From: Clytia hemisphaerica
Lineage: Eukaryota > Cnidaria > Hydrozoa > Leptothecata > Clytiidae
DNA length: 64,000 nt
NCBI GenBank assembly: GCA_902728285.1
Contig: CACVBU010000165.1
Location: 159,574-223,573 of the forward strand
Direction of reading: 5' to 3'
The notes under the pieces are model-generated. The model saw only the letters and a program-made list of their open reading frames with translations. It was not told the DNA's origin and did not search any database. Position numbers and translations under genes: made by a program. Positions 21,320 to 33,556 of this stretch are shown piece by piece; position 1 is the stretch's first letter; the number at the start of each line of letters is the position of its first letter.

Positions 21320-23913
21320 TGTATGTTTTTATGTATACTTTTTTCGGTGACCGGTAATTTTTTAATTCCCCAACTCTAACTAGTTCGAGAGCTGTTGGCC
21401 TTTTTATTGAGTTATTTTTCTCATCGGATTCTGACAAGGGGTGCAAAAGGTCGCGCAAGGTATAACCAACAGCCGAATTGCGCCGCATAGCGTCCTCGCA
21501 GCTTCGAATTGTCTAAAATGGTAGCTGAAGTAGCGAATGAGTAGATAAAGCAAACAAAGCGCCTGTCTGCCTGGATGCTGGAATATGAAGGAATTCCTGG
21601 AACGAATTCCCACAAATTTCTTTTACCTCGACTAGGTCTAGGCAGGGTAGTTGCATAGACTGTATCCTGAGACTGATTGGAATCGATTGCTGGCTAAATT
21701 TAACATGTTTCAGATGACCTTTACATGGGGAATATAGTGGTATATAGGTATATCATGGAGTTTTTATTTATTTTTTTTATAAATGGGGGGATGGCTACCA
21801 TCATGTGTATGAGATCTGGCTAGAAACTTGCATTTATAGTGGAGGCTAACATACATAGTCCTCAAATCATTGACCACCTGAACCTGAACCTGTAGTTCAT
21901 TTGTTTTGAAATTTTGCTGCTTTGTTTTGATTGCGCAGCGATTGGTGGTCAGTCCATTTGACAGTAGTTTGTCAGTTTGATGGCGCGCTATCCACTGGTG
22001 CAAGTTACCTGACTTTACGGTAGTCATTTAGATAGCTATACAAGTTTCTTTCCATGCCATTTTAGCCTTCGATGTTTTGTTCGATGTCGTCCATTGATTA
22101 CATTCAATCTTGTTCGATTTAAACAGGAGAACCCGTCTGCGTATTTAGATCTGATGTATACTTGACGAGTCAGAGCTGTCAGTCCATTTTCAGACTCAAA
22201 AACAAAATAATAGCCTATTTTATTGCTGTGCTCACTTGCTGAAGAAAATTTTTTAGAATTTCAAGAATTTGTTCAGAAAGTGAGTGTGACCACTAGTCAT
22301 AACGCTTTGAATAACATGTTTTGATTGGTAGATTTTTTGATTGACAGATTGTTTTGGATGGAAATTTGAAATTCAAATTCTCAGCTCTGACCATGCTATC
22401 CATTTCGCCATTTCGCCATCAGTATATAAAAAAGAAATCATAGCATGGATCTCCAGGCTATGTTCAATTACGTTCAATGTCTTCAATCAAACCAATCGAA
22501 TCTGAAAATTGTGGTAATAATCAATCGAGTTTCGATTGCGTTCGACAATCGAATTTCAATTGGTCGATTGCGTTTCATGTGTTTTGATTGGTTTGATCAA
22601 TCGCGATTCCGTTCGATTGAGATCGTCTGGTTATATTGTATGTACATTTGATCGTAAATTGTCAAACGACTGATGGACTGTCTAACAAGAAGCAAGGACT
22701 CCATTTGTTGAACATTTGGGTTGGATCATCAATCAATCAATTCATCAAAGGGTTAATCAATATTCAATCAATTCAATTGATGAATTAATCGATCAATCAA
22801 TAAAGCACCCCTCAAACTCCTGATTTTGATTACCTATTAATTATCATAACCAATTGATATCCAATCCATAGATTGGTTATCAATTGGTCATTGATCGGAA
22901 AAAGTTATCAATTGTATCGAGTGGGACAGTCTGGACTACTACCATCAGTTGGGGTTACTTTCATAAGCAAGGGGTCACTTTCATCAACTTTAAACGGCAG
23001 ACCACTTTTAATGTTTTTCATTTTATTATTTATATATGTTACATTGAATTGATGAGGAGAGTAACTTTTTGTAAATATAGAAAGTAAATTTTTATGGTCT
23101 GAAATTTCTATAAGAAAAAGAAAACAAAAAATGATTTACTTATATACAACTTGTTACATTTTATCTACATTCATTTAAAAGTTACAGACCAGAAAGGGAC
23201 CGTCTACTATGCACTAAGGGGGTTGGTTGTGTTGTCTCAAAAGCGTATGTTTGCGTAAGGAAGTATAATGAAGTCATATGCACTGAAGAAAATACGAACT
23301 AGCAACTAACCATAACAATCCGTAATTAAAAACCCAAGTACACCATGGAAGAAAAACAAAAAACAAACTAACAGTAACAATAGCACAGAGAACTACAAAA
23401 GAAATGCACAAGACACAAAAGGAAGTAATAAGCTGAAGACCGAAGTCCGAGATCAGGTGCGGTACCTCGAGTAAGCATCTCCTGCCACTCTAGAGTCACC
23501 CGTCAGCTTATCAGGAAGAGAAAGAAAATAAAACATAGGCACAAAGTCTGACCATACAGTTAAGTACAGCAGAAAAGAAAAGTTTGAAAAGTCGGCCTAG
23601 AACCCGGTTCGGCGTCCCGTACCCGAGCGACCGCCTCAAAGAGGAGAGGAAGAAGAAATGACACAAAATCAATAACGAACAATATTAAATTGAAAAAAAA
23701 AAAAAATATTGAATAAATAAATAAAAAAAATAAAAAATAAATAAAATAAAATAAAATAAAAAGAAATAATAATAATATAAAATAAATAAACAAAATAAAG
23801 TAAAGTTAAAATGAAATAAACGACAAGTCCAATATTTTTTTGTAATTTTATAAGTAAATAAGGAAAACTCCCGAGAGCAGATTCATGCAAGGAAAAATAA
23901 CAAAAATAATGCT
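21320..23913. other. Intergenic between Polinton and reverse transcriptase; no gene recognised
   Basis: About 2.6 kb without a supportable gene. Around 22490-22910 ATCAATC/CAATCGA words are very frequent, a low-complexity stretch. The words GGGG(T/C)TACTTTCATAAGCAAGG near 22954 recur in diverged form near 31904. An A-rich (TAAA)n stretch covers about 23690-23820. The region 23585-23650 is a short GC-rich patch (GGTTCGGCGTCCCGTACCCG). Confidence 0.4.
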
Positions 23914-26193
23914 TCAATTGATAAGCGATGATGCAAATTTAACCGAATCTGCTGCAAATTTTTTCAAATCGTCATGTTTACCATAAGTTCTTTTTAAAAT
24001 GTCTGTAATTTTTTGTGGATGGGCACCTTGATTCTTCATTCTGTCGATAACAGCTTTGGCAGACTTGATAAATGGTTCACATGTTGAACTTGCGCGACCA
24101 ATTCTCAAAATTTCTGCACCAATGGTGGAATAAAAAATTTTAGAAGGCATGTTACTGCATTTAAAAGGCATCCTCACAATAGAAAAAGGAAAGCTGTCAC
24201 GCTTGTCGTATAGTGAAGTATTGAAAAATCTTCCCTGTATTGAAATATCTAAGTCAAAGAAAGATACTTGTGTGTCACCGTGTTCCTTCTTAAGTTCTAA
24301 TTCAGAAGGGTAGTAGATATTTTTAAAGCATCGCTCAAATTCACCATCATCATTAATGGCCAAAAGATCGTCTATGAAGCGAAAGGTATGTCGAAACTTC
24401 CTGGCAATAAAAATATCTTCTTTTTTTACCTTTTTGACATAAGCTGACTCGTAGTAATAAAGAAAAAGATTGGCCATGAATGGAGCTGGATCCGAACCCA
24501 TGGGAATACCAATCTTCTGTCTATAAACACGGTCTCCAAAAGTAAAAAAACAATTATCCATCAAGTATAACAGCTTCCTTAAAAGATTCTCTATAGTAAA
24601 TATCACTCCATTTGGGGATGGTCGCGTCACCCATCTAGCACCAGACTTTGTTACAGACAACAGCTCTCGATCTCCCCCATTAAAACAAACATCAGTCAAC
24701 TCGTTTAGAACAAACAACAACTTGTCATGAGGGATTTTCGTGTACAGAGTAGAAAAATCAAAGGTGGAAATGCAACTAGCTTTACCTTTTTTATTCAATT
24801 TATTTAAACTTTTCAATACTTCTTGGTTGTTCTTAGGCTACGTCATATCTTCCTTCGTTTCGAGCGTAAAACTCCTACTCTTCGGGCTATGAGCACTGCT
24901 CTTGTTTTTAATATTGAAATTCTCCAGATAAATCGCATGCGCACTGAGGTTTTAATGAAACAATAGAGAGTTTCGAAACCTAAGCCAATCAGCTGTGTTT
25001 TAAACATTCTTTTATTTAAAATCTCTATTGATAAACATCTTTTTTAAATGTTGTCTATTATGTTTAAACCTATTAATAAGCAATTCCCGGTGGGGGTCAC
25101 TAGTGGCCGCCTATAGCAGTGCTTATAGACCAAGAGTAAGGCCTAAAAGCCTGGATCTGTCTATTGTGTAGACTAGGTTGTTCTCAATAACCCAAAATGT
25201 TTTAACAGAAGAATAATAACAGCACTTCATGTTGTAATTTTCAATTTGATTGTAAAAGAGACGAAAAACTGAAGTTACTGCCTGGGAAAGTTGTTTAACT
25301 GAACAGCTAGGAGCTGCAATGATAAAGCGAAATTTCAGAGGGTTTTTATGCATTTTTGGTAGCCAATAGATATTGGGTAGTTTTTCATTTCCAACTGACA
25401 CCTCTATCCCAAATTTATCTTTAAGGTCTTTTTTGTGTTTACAAATAATGGTTTTATCCTTTTTGCGTACAGATTTGTAAGTGTCAGAGCCTGTGCCATT
25501 GAGTCCTAATTCCCTTGCCAAAACTTCGGCATAAAATCTTTTGCAAATCAAGGAAATATTGCCAGAAGCCTTGTCAATGGGGGCAATAACAAATCTTTCT
25601 TGTAAATCTAGTAAACTTTTTCGACAAATAGGGTCCCTCAATGTCTCTAGAACATGATCAAGTTTTAAAGTGGGAACAATTTGTTGTACTCTCTCGTCGA
25701 TAGCTTTTACAATTTCCACTCTCCAAGCTCTAAGAACAACCTCATCTAAATGGTAACGCTCGCAGTAGGATTTAATGCATTTGTCAACACCTTTCAAAAT
25801 TTCCATTTTAGCTGCTTCAAAATCTAGTTGTTTAGGTTCACGAAATTTAGGTCCACGAGAAAAAAGTTTACGTAATTTTTGATTGTCAATGATAGTTAAG
25901 TCACCTGTTATTATGTGATTATGAAAAGGATCTTTGAATTTGGAATCATTACATGAACAGGGAAGAATCGTAGGATCATTAAGAAATGACTTAACATCTA
26001 AAGTAGTGGAAAATTTGTTAAAATTAAAGATTCTAGAGCCAACAGGTTCTTTCAATGTATAAATGATGGTTGGTGTTTCAAAAGTTTTAGCTAAGAAAAT
26101 GTAGGTACACACAAAAAAAATTTCACAGCCCTTTTTTTGCTTGTCAGAATTTTTTTGTTGAATGAAAAAGTACAACCAAGGGGGTAAAGCCAT
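23914..26193 (-). pseudogene. Penelope-like reverse transcriptase, split by an insertion
   Basis: The minus strand carries two halves of one protein: N-terminal 26193-25176 and C-terminal 24824-23914. The N-terminal half has a conserved leader (EPVGSRIFNFNKF, CSCNDSKF, HNHIITGDL, KLRKLFSRGPKFREP) and early RT motifs (FVIAPIDKASGNIS, YWLPKMHKNPLKFRFI). The C-terminal half has FDFSTLYTKIPHDKL, GIPMGSDPAPFMANLFLYYY and the catalytic FIDDLLAI (F-x-DD variant), then a thumb. I see no GIY-YIG endonuclease. Family assignment to Penelope-like elements rests on motif style. The halves join exactly at an 8-bp target duplication around the 343-bp insertion, so apart from that insertion the RT may be intact. 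Confidence 0.8.
24833..25175. mobile_element. 343-bp hAT-like MITE inside the reverse transcriptase
   Basis: GGTTGTTC at 24825-24832 and 25176-25183 forms a perfect 8-bp target duplication. The ends are TTAGGCTAC and GTAGACTA, giving a short imperfect inverted terminus (TAGGCTAC against TAGTCTAC). An 8-bp duplication is typical of hAT elements. The element interrupts an otherwise continuous reading frame on the minus strand, which dates it after the reverse transcriptase copy. No coding sequence is inside. Confidence 0.8.
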
Positions 26194-27268
26194 ACGGACG
26201 GCTCCAAAAATCTGCTGTTTGAACTTAATAAGTGTTAGTTATTCAGGAAAACTTTTCTTCGGATTTCCATGAAGCCCACGGCTAAGCCCAAGTAAAAAAT
26301 TACTGCAAAGCTCGTATTCTCGGCTGCCGTATCATTATTAAACAGTAAAAATGGTAGATAAATGGCGAAGAGAGGTTTCTGCGAAGAGAATTGTGCGGGA
26401 AATTTTGTGGAATGGTGTCCTGTGTTCCTTCTAAACAACTATAATAATACATAATAATTTTCTAATCAGGGAAAGTTTTACTGACTGATGGAGATTGGAA
26501 ACAAGACCAACAAAGACAATGATTTGATTCCCTTTATTATTAAGCTGTTCTGTTAGAATCTTCAAAATCTTTATAGTTATAGTTCTTACCGTCGTTAGAC
26601 AAATCATTCCCATTTTCTGCCAAACATTCAAATGTTAAAATGGCCCAGAAAAATGCAAAGTTTTGGTATGTTGAAAAACGAACCAAGCTGGCACTATGTA
26701 ATAAAAATGAGAATAACATTGTTTATTCCGCTTTTTTCACGGGGTCAGAATTTTAGTTGATTGACCAGCGTGGCTTATCTTGGTCGTTAGAATTTTTTCA
26801 TTTGAAAGTTTGGCAAAACATTGGAATGATTTGTCCAACGACGGTATTTTATAGCCTTTACCACATTTTGTATCAGGTTGAATATCATTGAGGGTAGTTG
26901 GTTTTCTAGAAACATATTTAGATGTAATTGATCAAGAATGATTCGAAATTCCCCAACTTGGTAGTTAGTAACGAGTAATTAACTTTTATGACTTTTAGCT
27001 ATTTTTAGTCTTGGGTGAGGGTTCAATATAAATACATCAAAGGTATGGAAGCTTGAATCAGTTGTAGGCTCTTCTCCATCGACTAAGGATGTCAAATAAA
27101 GTCGGAAAGGTCAAGATTATCAGACTGTCTGCCCATTAAGAAGTACCACAGAGTGTATCTTGTTGTGATTATAAAAACCAGGTGAAACTTTTGAAAGAAA
27201 AATTAGAACTAATTGGAAATTGGAAACACTACTAGGAAAAGTTGCTGAATTAACGAAACATCTTGGCC

Positions 27269-27382
27269 GGGGTGATTGGCTTCAAGACTTCAGATTTCAA
27301 AAATGATGAAGAAAAAGTTTCATACAATACATCTTTGCCAAAATTTCTATACAATCCCTTTAACACTTTTGATGAAGAGTAA
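27269..27382 (+). pseudogene. Possible relic of a DDE_4-type transposase N-terminus
   Basis: One frame reads FKNDEEKVSYNTSLPKF and ends at TAA 27380. The pattern resembles the D-x-K-V-x-F-Y-T-G-L-P block that precedes the catalytic domain of some PIF/IS4EU-like transposases. Only about 35 codons are readable and nothing downstream supports it, so this is a weak call. Confidence 0.2.
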
Positions 27383-29993
27383 CCCCGAAGATATTTCAAC
27401 ACTTGATAAGGTTGTTGTAGTTGCTTGTGCTCTCACAATGAAGACTGATTATCAAAATAAGGTTAAACATTATAAGTGCTGCATGTGAATTAATACAATA
27501 TATGACATTACACTTTTTGTGTTATTGCTATCACATCTTCTAGGTTTGGATCTCTTTATATTATTGCAATATACAAGATAAACGTGGTCCTTTAGACCTG
27601 CTTATTATGACCAGTACTTACGTTATATCTTCTCTATCAAGAGTCAGCGACAATGAGGCCTTTGGGAAGGCTGATACCCTTTCCACTTTATTTTAAAGTG
27701 GACCACTTTAATTTTAATTCTAAAGTGGATAATACAGACTATCTCAAAAAGAAAAATATCATTCAGAGAAACAAAAAAAAGAAGTTACTTTTGCGAATGA
27801 ATTTCTTTTGGTGCTAGAACTTATTTAGAATACTAATTCTTTTAATCTTGGCAAGTATGAATTTTGGCGAACATGAGGCGTTAATATCAATTGTATCAAA
27901 ATAACAGAAAAACTTTTTTTTTTTTAATTTTTTAAAAGCGTGCGATGAGATAGTCTGGGGGATACCCAAGATAGATTTTAGTAGTTTATTTTTATTGATT
28001 TAATAATATTTTCAAAGTTTATACTCGTGACAGGGGGCATGAAGGTACTACATGACACTAACATAACACACACTACAAAGTGGTCTAGTTTTGAATATTG
28101 TCAAAAGCAGTACTGCAGGGTGGTATTTTTTAAACTTCACTTCACTATTAGAGACCGCCAAGATAGGGTATAAATTTCCCCTGTTCGTACTCGGTTCATC
28201 GATTGGCTGGTGGTGAGAAAAAATCTGAGGAAAAAACTTTTTGTTTCTTTTCCTGATGCTTTAATTTTTTACTCAATGTGAGGTTTAACATCATAGGTAA
28301 TATTACAAGACCTTGTTAAGAGCTTTAGTTAGCTTTTATGTTAGCTTTATATTCAAGGTGGTGACAATTACATTTTTTACATTACATTTTTTCTTTGTAT
28401 ATAGGGACGAGATAACATGAATAGAAGCAGTATTATGTTGTGAGCAAAAATCAAAAAAAGATTTCAAGGGGGGGGGAATTATTTTAAAAACCTTAGGGAG
28501 GGGAACTAAAAGGGGGGCAGAGGGATTTTTTTCAATTTTCAAGGGTGGGGAACCAACCTTCTAGGACACTATGGCGCTGAACTGCGGATTCTAATGAATA
28601 TAAAAAATAATCCATCAATTAATAACCATTATTTTCATGGAAACAATAAGGAAGGGTAGAACCTTTACAAAACCATTTGATAAAAGGAAGGGGTATAGAG
28701 GAAAGTGCCTTCAAAAAGAAGGGGTAAAGGATGAGTGTGGGTAGATTTTCGAAGAGGTTAGAACTCTTGAAAGAATATTTTAAGAATATATTTTATAGTT
28801 AAAGAAGTATTAAACCTTCAACTATTTAAAAAATGTACAATAAACATAGAAAGACAAGAACAATACCAATAAGCGGATACAACAATACAACATGCTCAGA
28901 TTGAATATTCATAGAATGGAAAATATAAAGCTTTTAGTTCTATATTTTCAAAAGTTTTATTTCTATCTCTGGTCAGTGAAATTCTTTCTATCTTTGATAC
29001 ATTTCTATGATAAACTTTTAGGGGATAGGCTCATTTTGTGAAAACACAAGGTTCATAAAAGGGACAAAGGCGTAGATAGATTTGTAAAGGAAAAGGGTAG
29101 GACATCTCTCTGCTAGCTACACTTTGTGCTAACAAAAGTTTTTGACAATTAAGAAAAACCTCTTTTTCAAAAGAGTTTCATGCAAGGAGGTTGTATCTCA
29201 ATCAGGTTACTTTACCCTACTAGTCAACCTCGTTAATTTTTGAAATGTGTCATACTGGATGTGAATATGGAAAGCTTACAACAGGCAACCTGGATATAAA
29301 CAAAATGGAATTAGTGTTCTGTACTAAATAGAATGATGGAAACATTTTTACAGAAACCTCACCTTTAGAAAAGTTTGTTGTATAATGAGAATTTAGAACT
29401 TGAAAGAAATTGGGTCTCTTTAGGGTCACTTTTGGGAATGATTAGTGAAATGTAATTTAATTTCTGGATATTTAAAACTGTGCTTTTATAAAACTAAAAC
29501 ATATTTAAAACTCATGTAAAATAAGGATTTTGCTTAAAAACTAAAATACAAATTATTGTGTGAAAGAAATTTGAATCATAATCAAAATCGACCACATGGA
29601 ACCACTCTCAAGGGAATTATTCCACTAACATGGCTTCCACACGAAAGTCGAAAAGAGTACACACTTATTGTGAATAGATTTAAAACTTATTATGATAATA
29701 TTTTGATTTGACTTTGTACACATGAAAAATAAATTTTAGAATTATATCAACTTGAATACAATAAAATATGGAATCTGATATGGTCGTCAAAATAGCGAGG
29801 AAAAGAAAAGGCCGGAATGGACCAGGGTGGAAGAAGAATGTAAGCCCTTGCTTTAATAGGCAGCTTTTTCTGTATTATTTTTCTGTGTGTATAGGTCACA
29901 TATTCGATGCCGAATCTGGGAAACCAACCAATACCTTTTTCAAATACCAACTGGTTTAAATGTAGCTTTTTGTGCTCATATTTACTGTATTTA

Positions 29994-30023
29994 TTGGCCC
30001 AGCGCTAATTGGCCCAGCGCTAA
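29994..30023. repeat. Direct duplication of a 15-mer
   Basis: TTGGCCCAGCGCTAA occurs twice back to back and contains the palindrome AGCGCT. The following 70 bp is rich in GTCCGT and GTCTGTCCG words. A related run in the opposite orientation (GACGAAAGGACGGACGAACG) lies at about 57656. Confidence 0.6.
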
Positions 30024-31364
30024 GCGAGTGGGCCTTTCATTCGCAACGTTCTGTTCGTCTGTCCGTTGTCCGTCCGGCTGTCTGTCCGTTTTTGTAGAAA
30101 TCGCGCCTAATCACAATCGAGTAATTACTTAACCACTAAGCTGAACGACATAGAAGATTTTTCTGAATTCGCGCTTCATCAATTTTATCAAAACAAAATG
30201 GCCGACGAAGCGGCACAGTTGAACACGACTGGATGGTAGTTCGCTGTGAACCTGGAAGCCTGTGGCTGTGACTTTTCTGTTTCTGGATTTCATTAGTGTA
30301 GTGAAAAACATTCCAATCAAACAAAACTCTTGTGAAATTTTTCTTCCTCAACAGTATTTTTAGTATTCTGTGAAAGTTTTTGATCTTGTTTTCAAAGCTG
30401 TGAGTGATTTTCTGCCATGAAGTTGAAATTTGAATGGCGTGGTTTTTGTATAATGGAAACTATTTTTTATTTAGGTCATTTAGAAAAGGATAGAAGAGTT
30501 TTTTATGCTAAAGGACAGCTGGAATTTAATCTAACAAAGAAAATTGTAGCTCGTATCCATCACGAAAGTGGAAGTGATATGATTAAATTTGGCTCAATTC
30601 AATCGTGGTGTTGAATGATGCTGCTTTCAAAAATTTGTTAAAACCATCGCTGAAATTTGATCATACAGTTACAAAAATTTTATTATTATGAAAATTGACA
30701 GCTGACATCAGTCCAGTTTTTCATGAATATAAACAAAGAAGTTTGATCAAATCTCTTCACGTTTTGATGGTTTTGTTTGTGGCAGTGTGGATTTTTTGAT
30801 AAACATCAGAGTCATGGTCATTTTCGGTTTCAGAACGGTGATCGGAAAGTTTGTTCCAGCAATTTGAATCTTTACGATACAAACCTTTTTGGATCTTGTG
30901 TTGGAATTGGCATTTGCTACAAGTCGGTTTTCACGCTTTTGTTGTTTGTGACACATTGAGACGTGACTCACAAGCCAAAGCTCTTCTCTATTTGTCGTGT
31001 TCGCCTGACGCCAAACCGAGGGTATTTATCGTTGCTCTCTAGCACGGATTCTGACATAGAGGCGTTCAGTCATAATCCAACAGATAGAGGCTGAGAGGAG
31101 TGCGACTGGAGTAAATGTCAAAAGAAATGGAAGTTTGATCCCTTGTGCCTTGATGCTTAAAAGGACAATTTTATTGTGGAACATTAAATTAATTTGCAGA
31201 ATTCAAATACGAAATAGATACAAAAGTTAACAATTTGACATCAACAAAACTCCAGCAATGCAATAAAAAGTTTAAACATGCAAAAGTTGAACGTATGTTG
31301 TAAATACAAAACATTTTCCATAAGCTGCAAAATGTCTCAATCGTCAATGATGGGGCCCCACAGC

Positions 31365-31535
31365 GGTTTGCGCGAATGCGTGAATGGGCTTTTTTGATTG
31401 CGTGAATGCATGAAAATTGACAAAAAAAATGCATGAATGCGTGAATTGAAACAACTTGCGTGAACGTGAAAATCCATTTTTCTATTGCATGAATGCGTGA
31501 ATCTGCCCTGTTTTTTTGCGTGAACGCTTGAATTT
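31365..31535. repeat. Degenerate GCGTGAATGCATGAA satellite
   Basis: About ten irregular units of GCGTGAATG / GCATGAATG / GCGTGAACG are separated by T- or A-rich spacers. Single related units (TGCGTGAATGTATGAAATTT) sit in both duplication units near 2283 and 10480. Confidence 0.6.
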
Positions 31536-32783
31536 TTTGTTTATTTTTAGCGCAATGGAAAGCGAATTTACGCAAACCGTTTTAATTTTCTTCCCCATGG
31601 GATTTGAGATAGTCCAGACAGCGGAACAGACAAGGACTACTAAATTTTAACTTCTGAAAGTTTTTAGCGTTGATGACAGTTATTATTTTGAAGACCAGAT
31701 AATACATTTGTTCACATTCCTTCAATTTTACATGCACGTTCAACTTTTTCGTGCATTGCCGGTTATTTTTATGGACCCCAAAAAAGTTGTTTACTGCTTG
31801 ACCCCTTAATACCTGATTCTACTATATACTGCATACAAAACTTCAGTTACTATATCGTGAAAGTTTGTGAACAAGGCTATTTATTTGAGACACACTGTGA
31901 ATTGGGGCTTGCTTTCATAAGCGAGGTGTAACAAAGTAAAAAACTCAAAACAATATTTATTTACAACCTGCTCACATTATCTACCTTTACAAATTGTTTG
32001 GAGGTGATGATAAGTGAATCATTAAACTATCATTAACAAAGGGTACAAACAGTGGATTCGTCGTATTTTTTCTAGTTTCGCTGTCACTTCATTTTTTGTA
32101 TTTAAATAATAAACATTGCAAAGGATAAAAAATAAGGCAGTAAGTGGATTGGGTCCTCCACAAGAAAATCAAGAAATTGAAATATCCTCTCAACAATTAC
32201 CACATATATAATGATTATAGGTCTCTAATTTTTATATCTTTACTAAATTGTTATTACACTTTCAATTATGGTAATGTAATACAAAAAAATTTCTTTGAAA
32301 TCTAATTTTGATACTTTTATTATACTACTTTAATTGTGTCTGCTTGTTGTATTGTTTTGTTTTTTTTATGTTCATTATACATTTTTTTAAATAGTTGAAG
32401 GTTCAATAACAATACTTCTTTGACTGTTATAAGATATATACCAACCAATAAAATTTCTTGCCTAAAACTTCATGCCTAACTTCATAACTTCATCTCCCCC
32501 TGATGCCTCTGATCATTCAAACTACTAAAGAAGTCTATTAATATATCATAATTGTCACGTGACCGCGTTTCTGTCCGCCTATCTCTCTTTTATTTTCGGC
32601 TACTTGTAACCACGTAATCAGCTTTCTGTACGCATCTAGTTTCCTTTTGCTGGGCCTTCATGCCGTTAGGCTTCTTGTTAATTTTAATTTCAATGTATCC
32701 ATAGTCTTCAGTTTTAAGGTTTTTTAGTTCACCTTATCTTTGGCTTTTTGAGTTTTTAAAGTTTACATTTTTTATCTACAGAA

Positions 32784-32805
32784 CATCGCGCAGAATGGGG
32801 TTTCC
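32784..32805 (+). repeat. Left terminal inverted repeat of the RAG1-like transposon
   Basis: CATCGCGCAGAATGGGGTTT followed by CC. It is identical over 22 bp to the reverse complement of 42684-42705. The base outside is A here and T on the complementary right side, so identity stops exactly there. Confidence 0.85.
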
Positions 32806-33556
32806 TAATTTTGACGTTCGAATGTCTGACGTAGTAAAAAGACGGGGGTAAACGTTCGAAAATACGTCAATAAAGCCGCGGGAATGTTTTTCGTGTTTTT
32901 CTAGTGTATGTCTATGGTAATATATTGATATTCTAATCTTTTTTTATTGGAAATATGAATTAAAAAGGAAAATACAATGTGTCCTCTTTCATTTGTCTTT
33001 TTTTCTACGCCCAAAGCCAAAGTTTTGTCAACTTTCTAGCTAAAATAAGACAAAGCTCTTTTTGAAAAGAAATTATGACCAAACTCAAGTTCAAGTCTTT
33101 GTAGTAAATCGCAGAGTTTTTTTTCTTTACAGACGACAACCTTTTCAGAAAGTTTAGACCTTTTCCTTTCCAAAAATGTATAATAACAGTATACTTCCAG
33201 GTGTACAACTTGGTGATTTTTTACTTTGAAGGAAATAAACTCTAGCTCAGGAGAGGACTCGAGGTTTGTTTATATCAGAGGAAACCCCGTTCTATTCGAT
33301 TGTTAAAAAAATTGCCCGACACAGCATTCGAAAAGTAGAATAATTGGGCTTTCAAAATATATATAACACTTGGGGTATTTCCCTTGAACAAAGTGGTGAT
33401 TTTTGAGCAAACAAAGAACGCATAATTTATACGCTACGTCAGTTTCCTGGGAAATAAGATAAACAAATAGATTCGAACGTCAAAAAGTTTTCGTGAAAAA
33501 TTTTTCGTCAAAAAGGGACACTCGAGCAATATTCGCTGTTTACAAACTCTTTTAAA

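Larger units (their letters stand above)
13423..21320 (+). mobile_element. Reduced Polinton/Maverick element (ends not defined)
   Basis: A protein-primed-type DNA polymerase B and a retrovirus-like integrase on the same strand within 7 kb, with small ORFs between them, define a Polinton. The usual complement also includes a packaging ATPase, a maturation protease and major and minor capsid proteins. I see none of these, so this is an internally deleted or capsid-less derivative. Terminal inverted repeats of the usual hundreds of bases were not found by eye. The boundaries given are simply the outermost element-like features. polB is frame-broken, so the copy is not autonomous. Confidence 0.75.
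26194..32783. other. Long gene-poor region
   Basis: About 6.6 kb with no gene I can support. It contains a doubtful transposase relic at 27269-27382, a G-rich stretch near 28465-28560, a duplicated 15-mer at 29994-30023 followed by a GTCCGT/GTCTGTCCG-rich run to about 30095, and a degenerate GCGTGAATGCATGAA satellite at 31365-31535. The right edge ends in TTTTTTATCTACAG, a good splice-acceptor-like sequence abutting the inverted repeat of the next element. Confidence 0.4.

Noticed and set aside
23560-23917. Phe/Tyr-rich frames on the minus strand
   Set aside because: They come from A-rich (TAAA)n low-complexity sequence.
30417-30614. 65-codon open frame starting MKLKFEWRGF
   Set aside because: Has an ATG but no domain, no neighbours and no splice signals. 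Frames of this length are expected by chance here.
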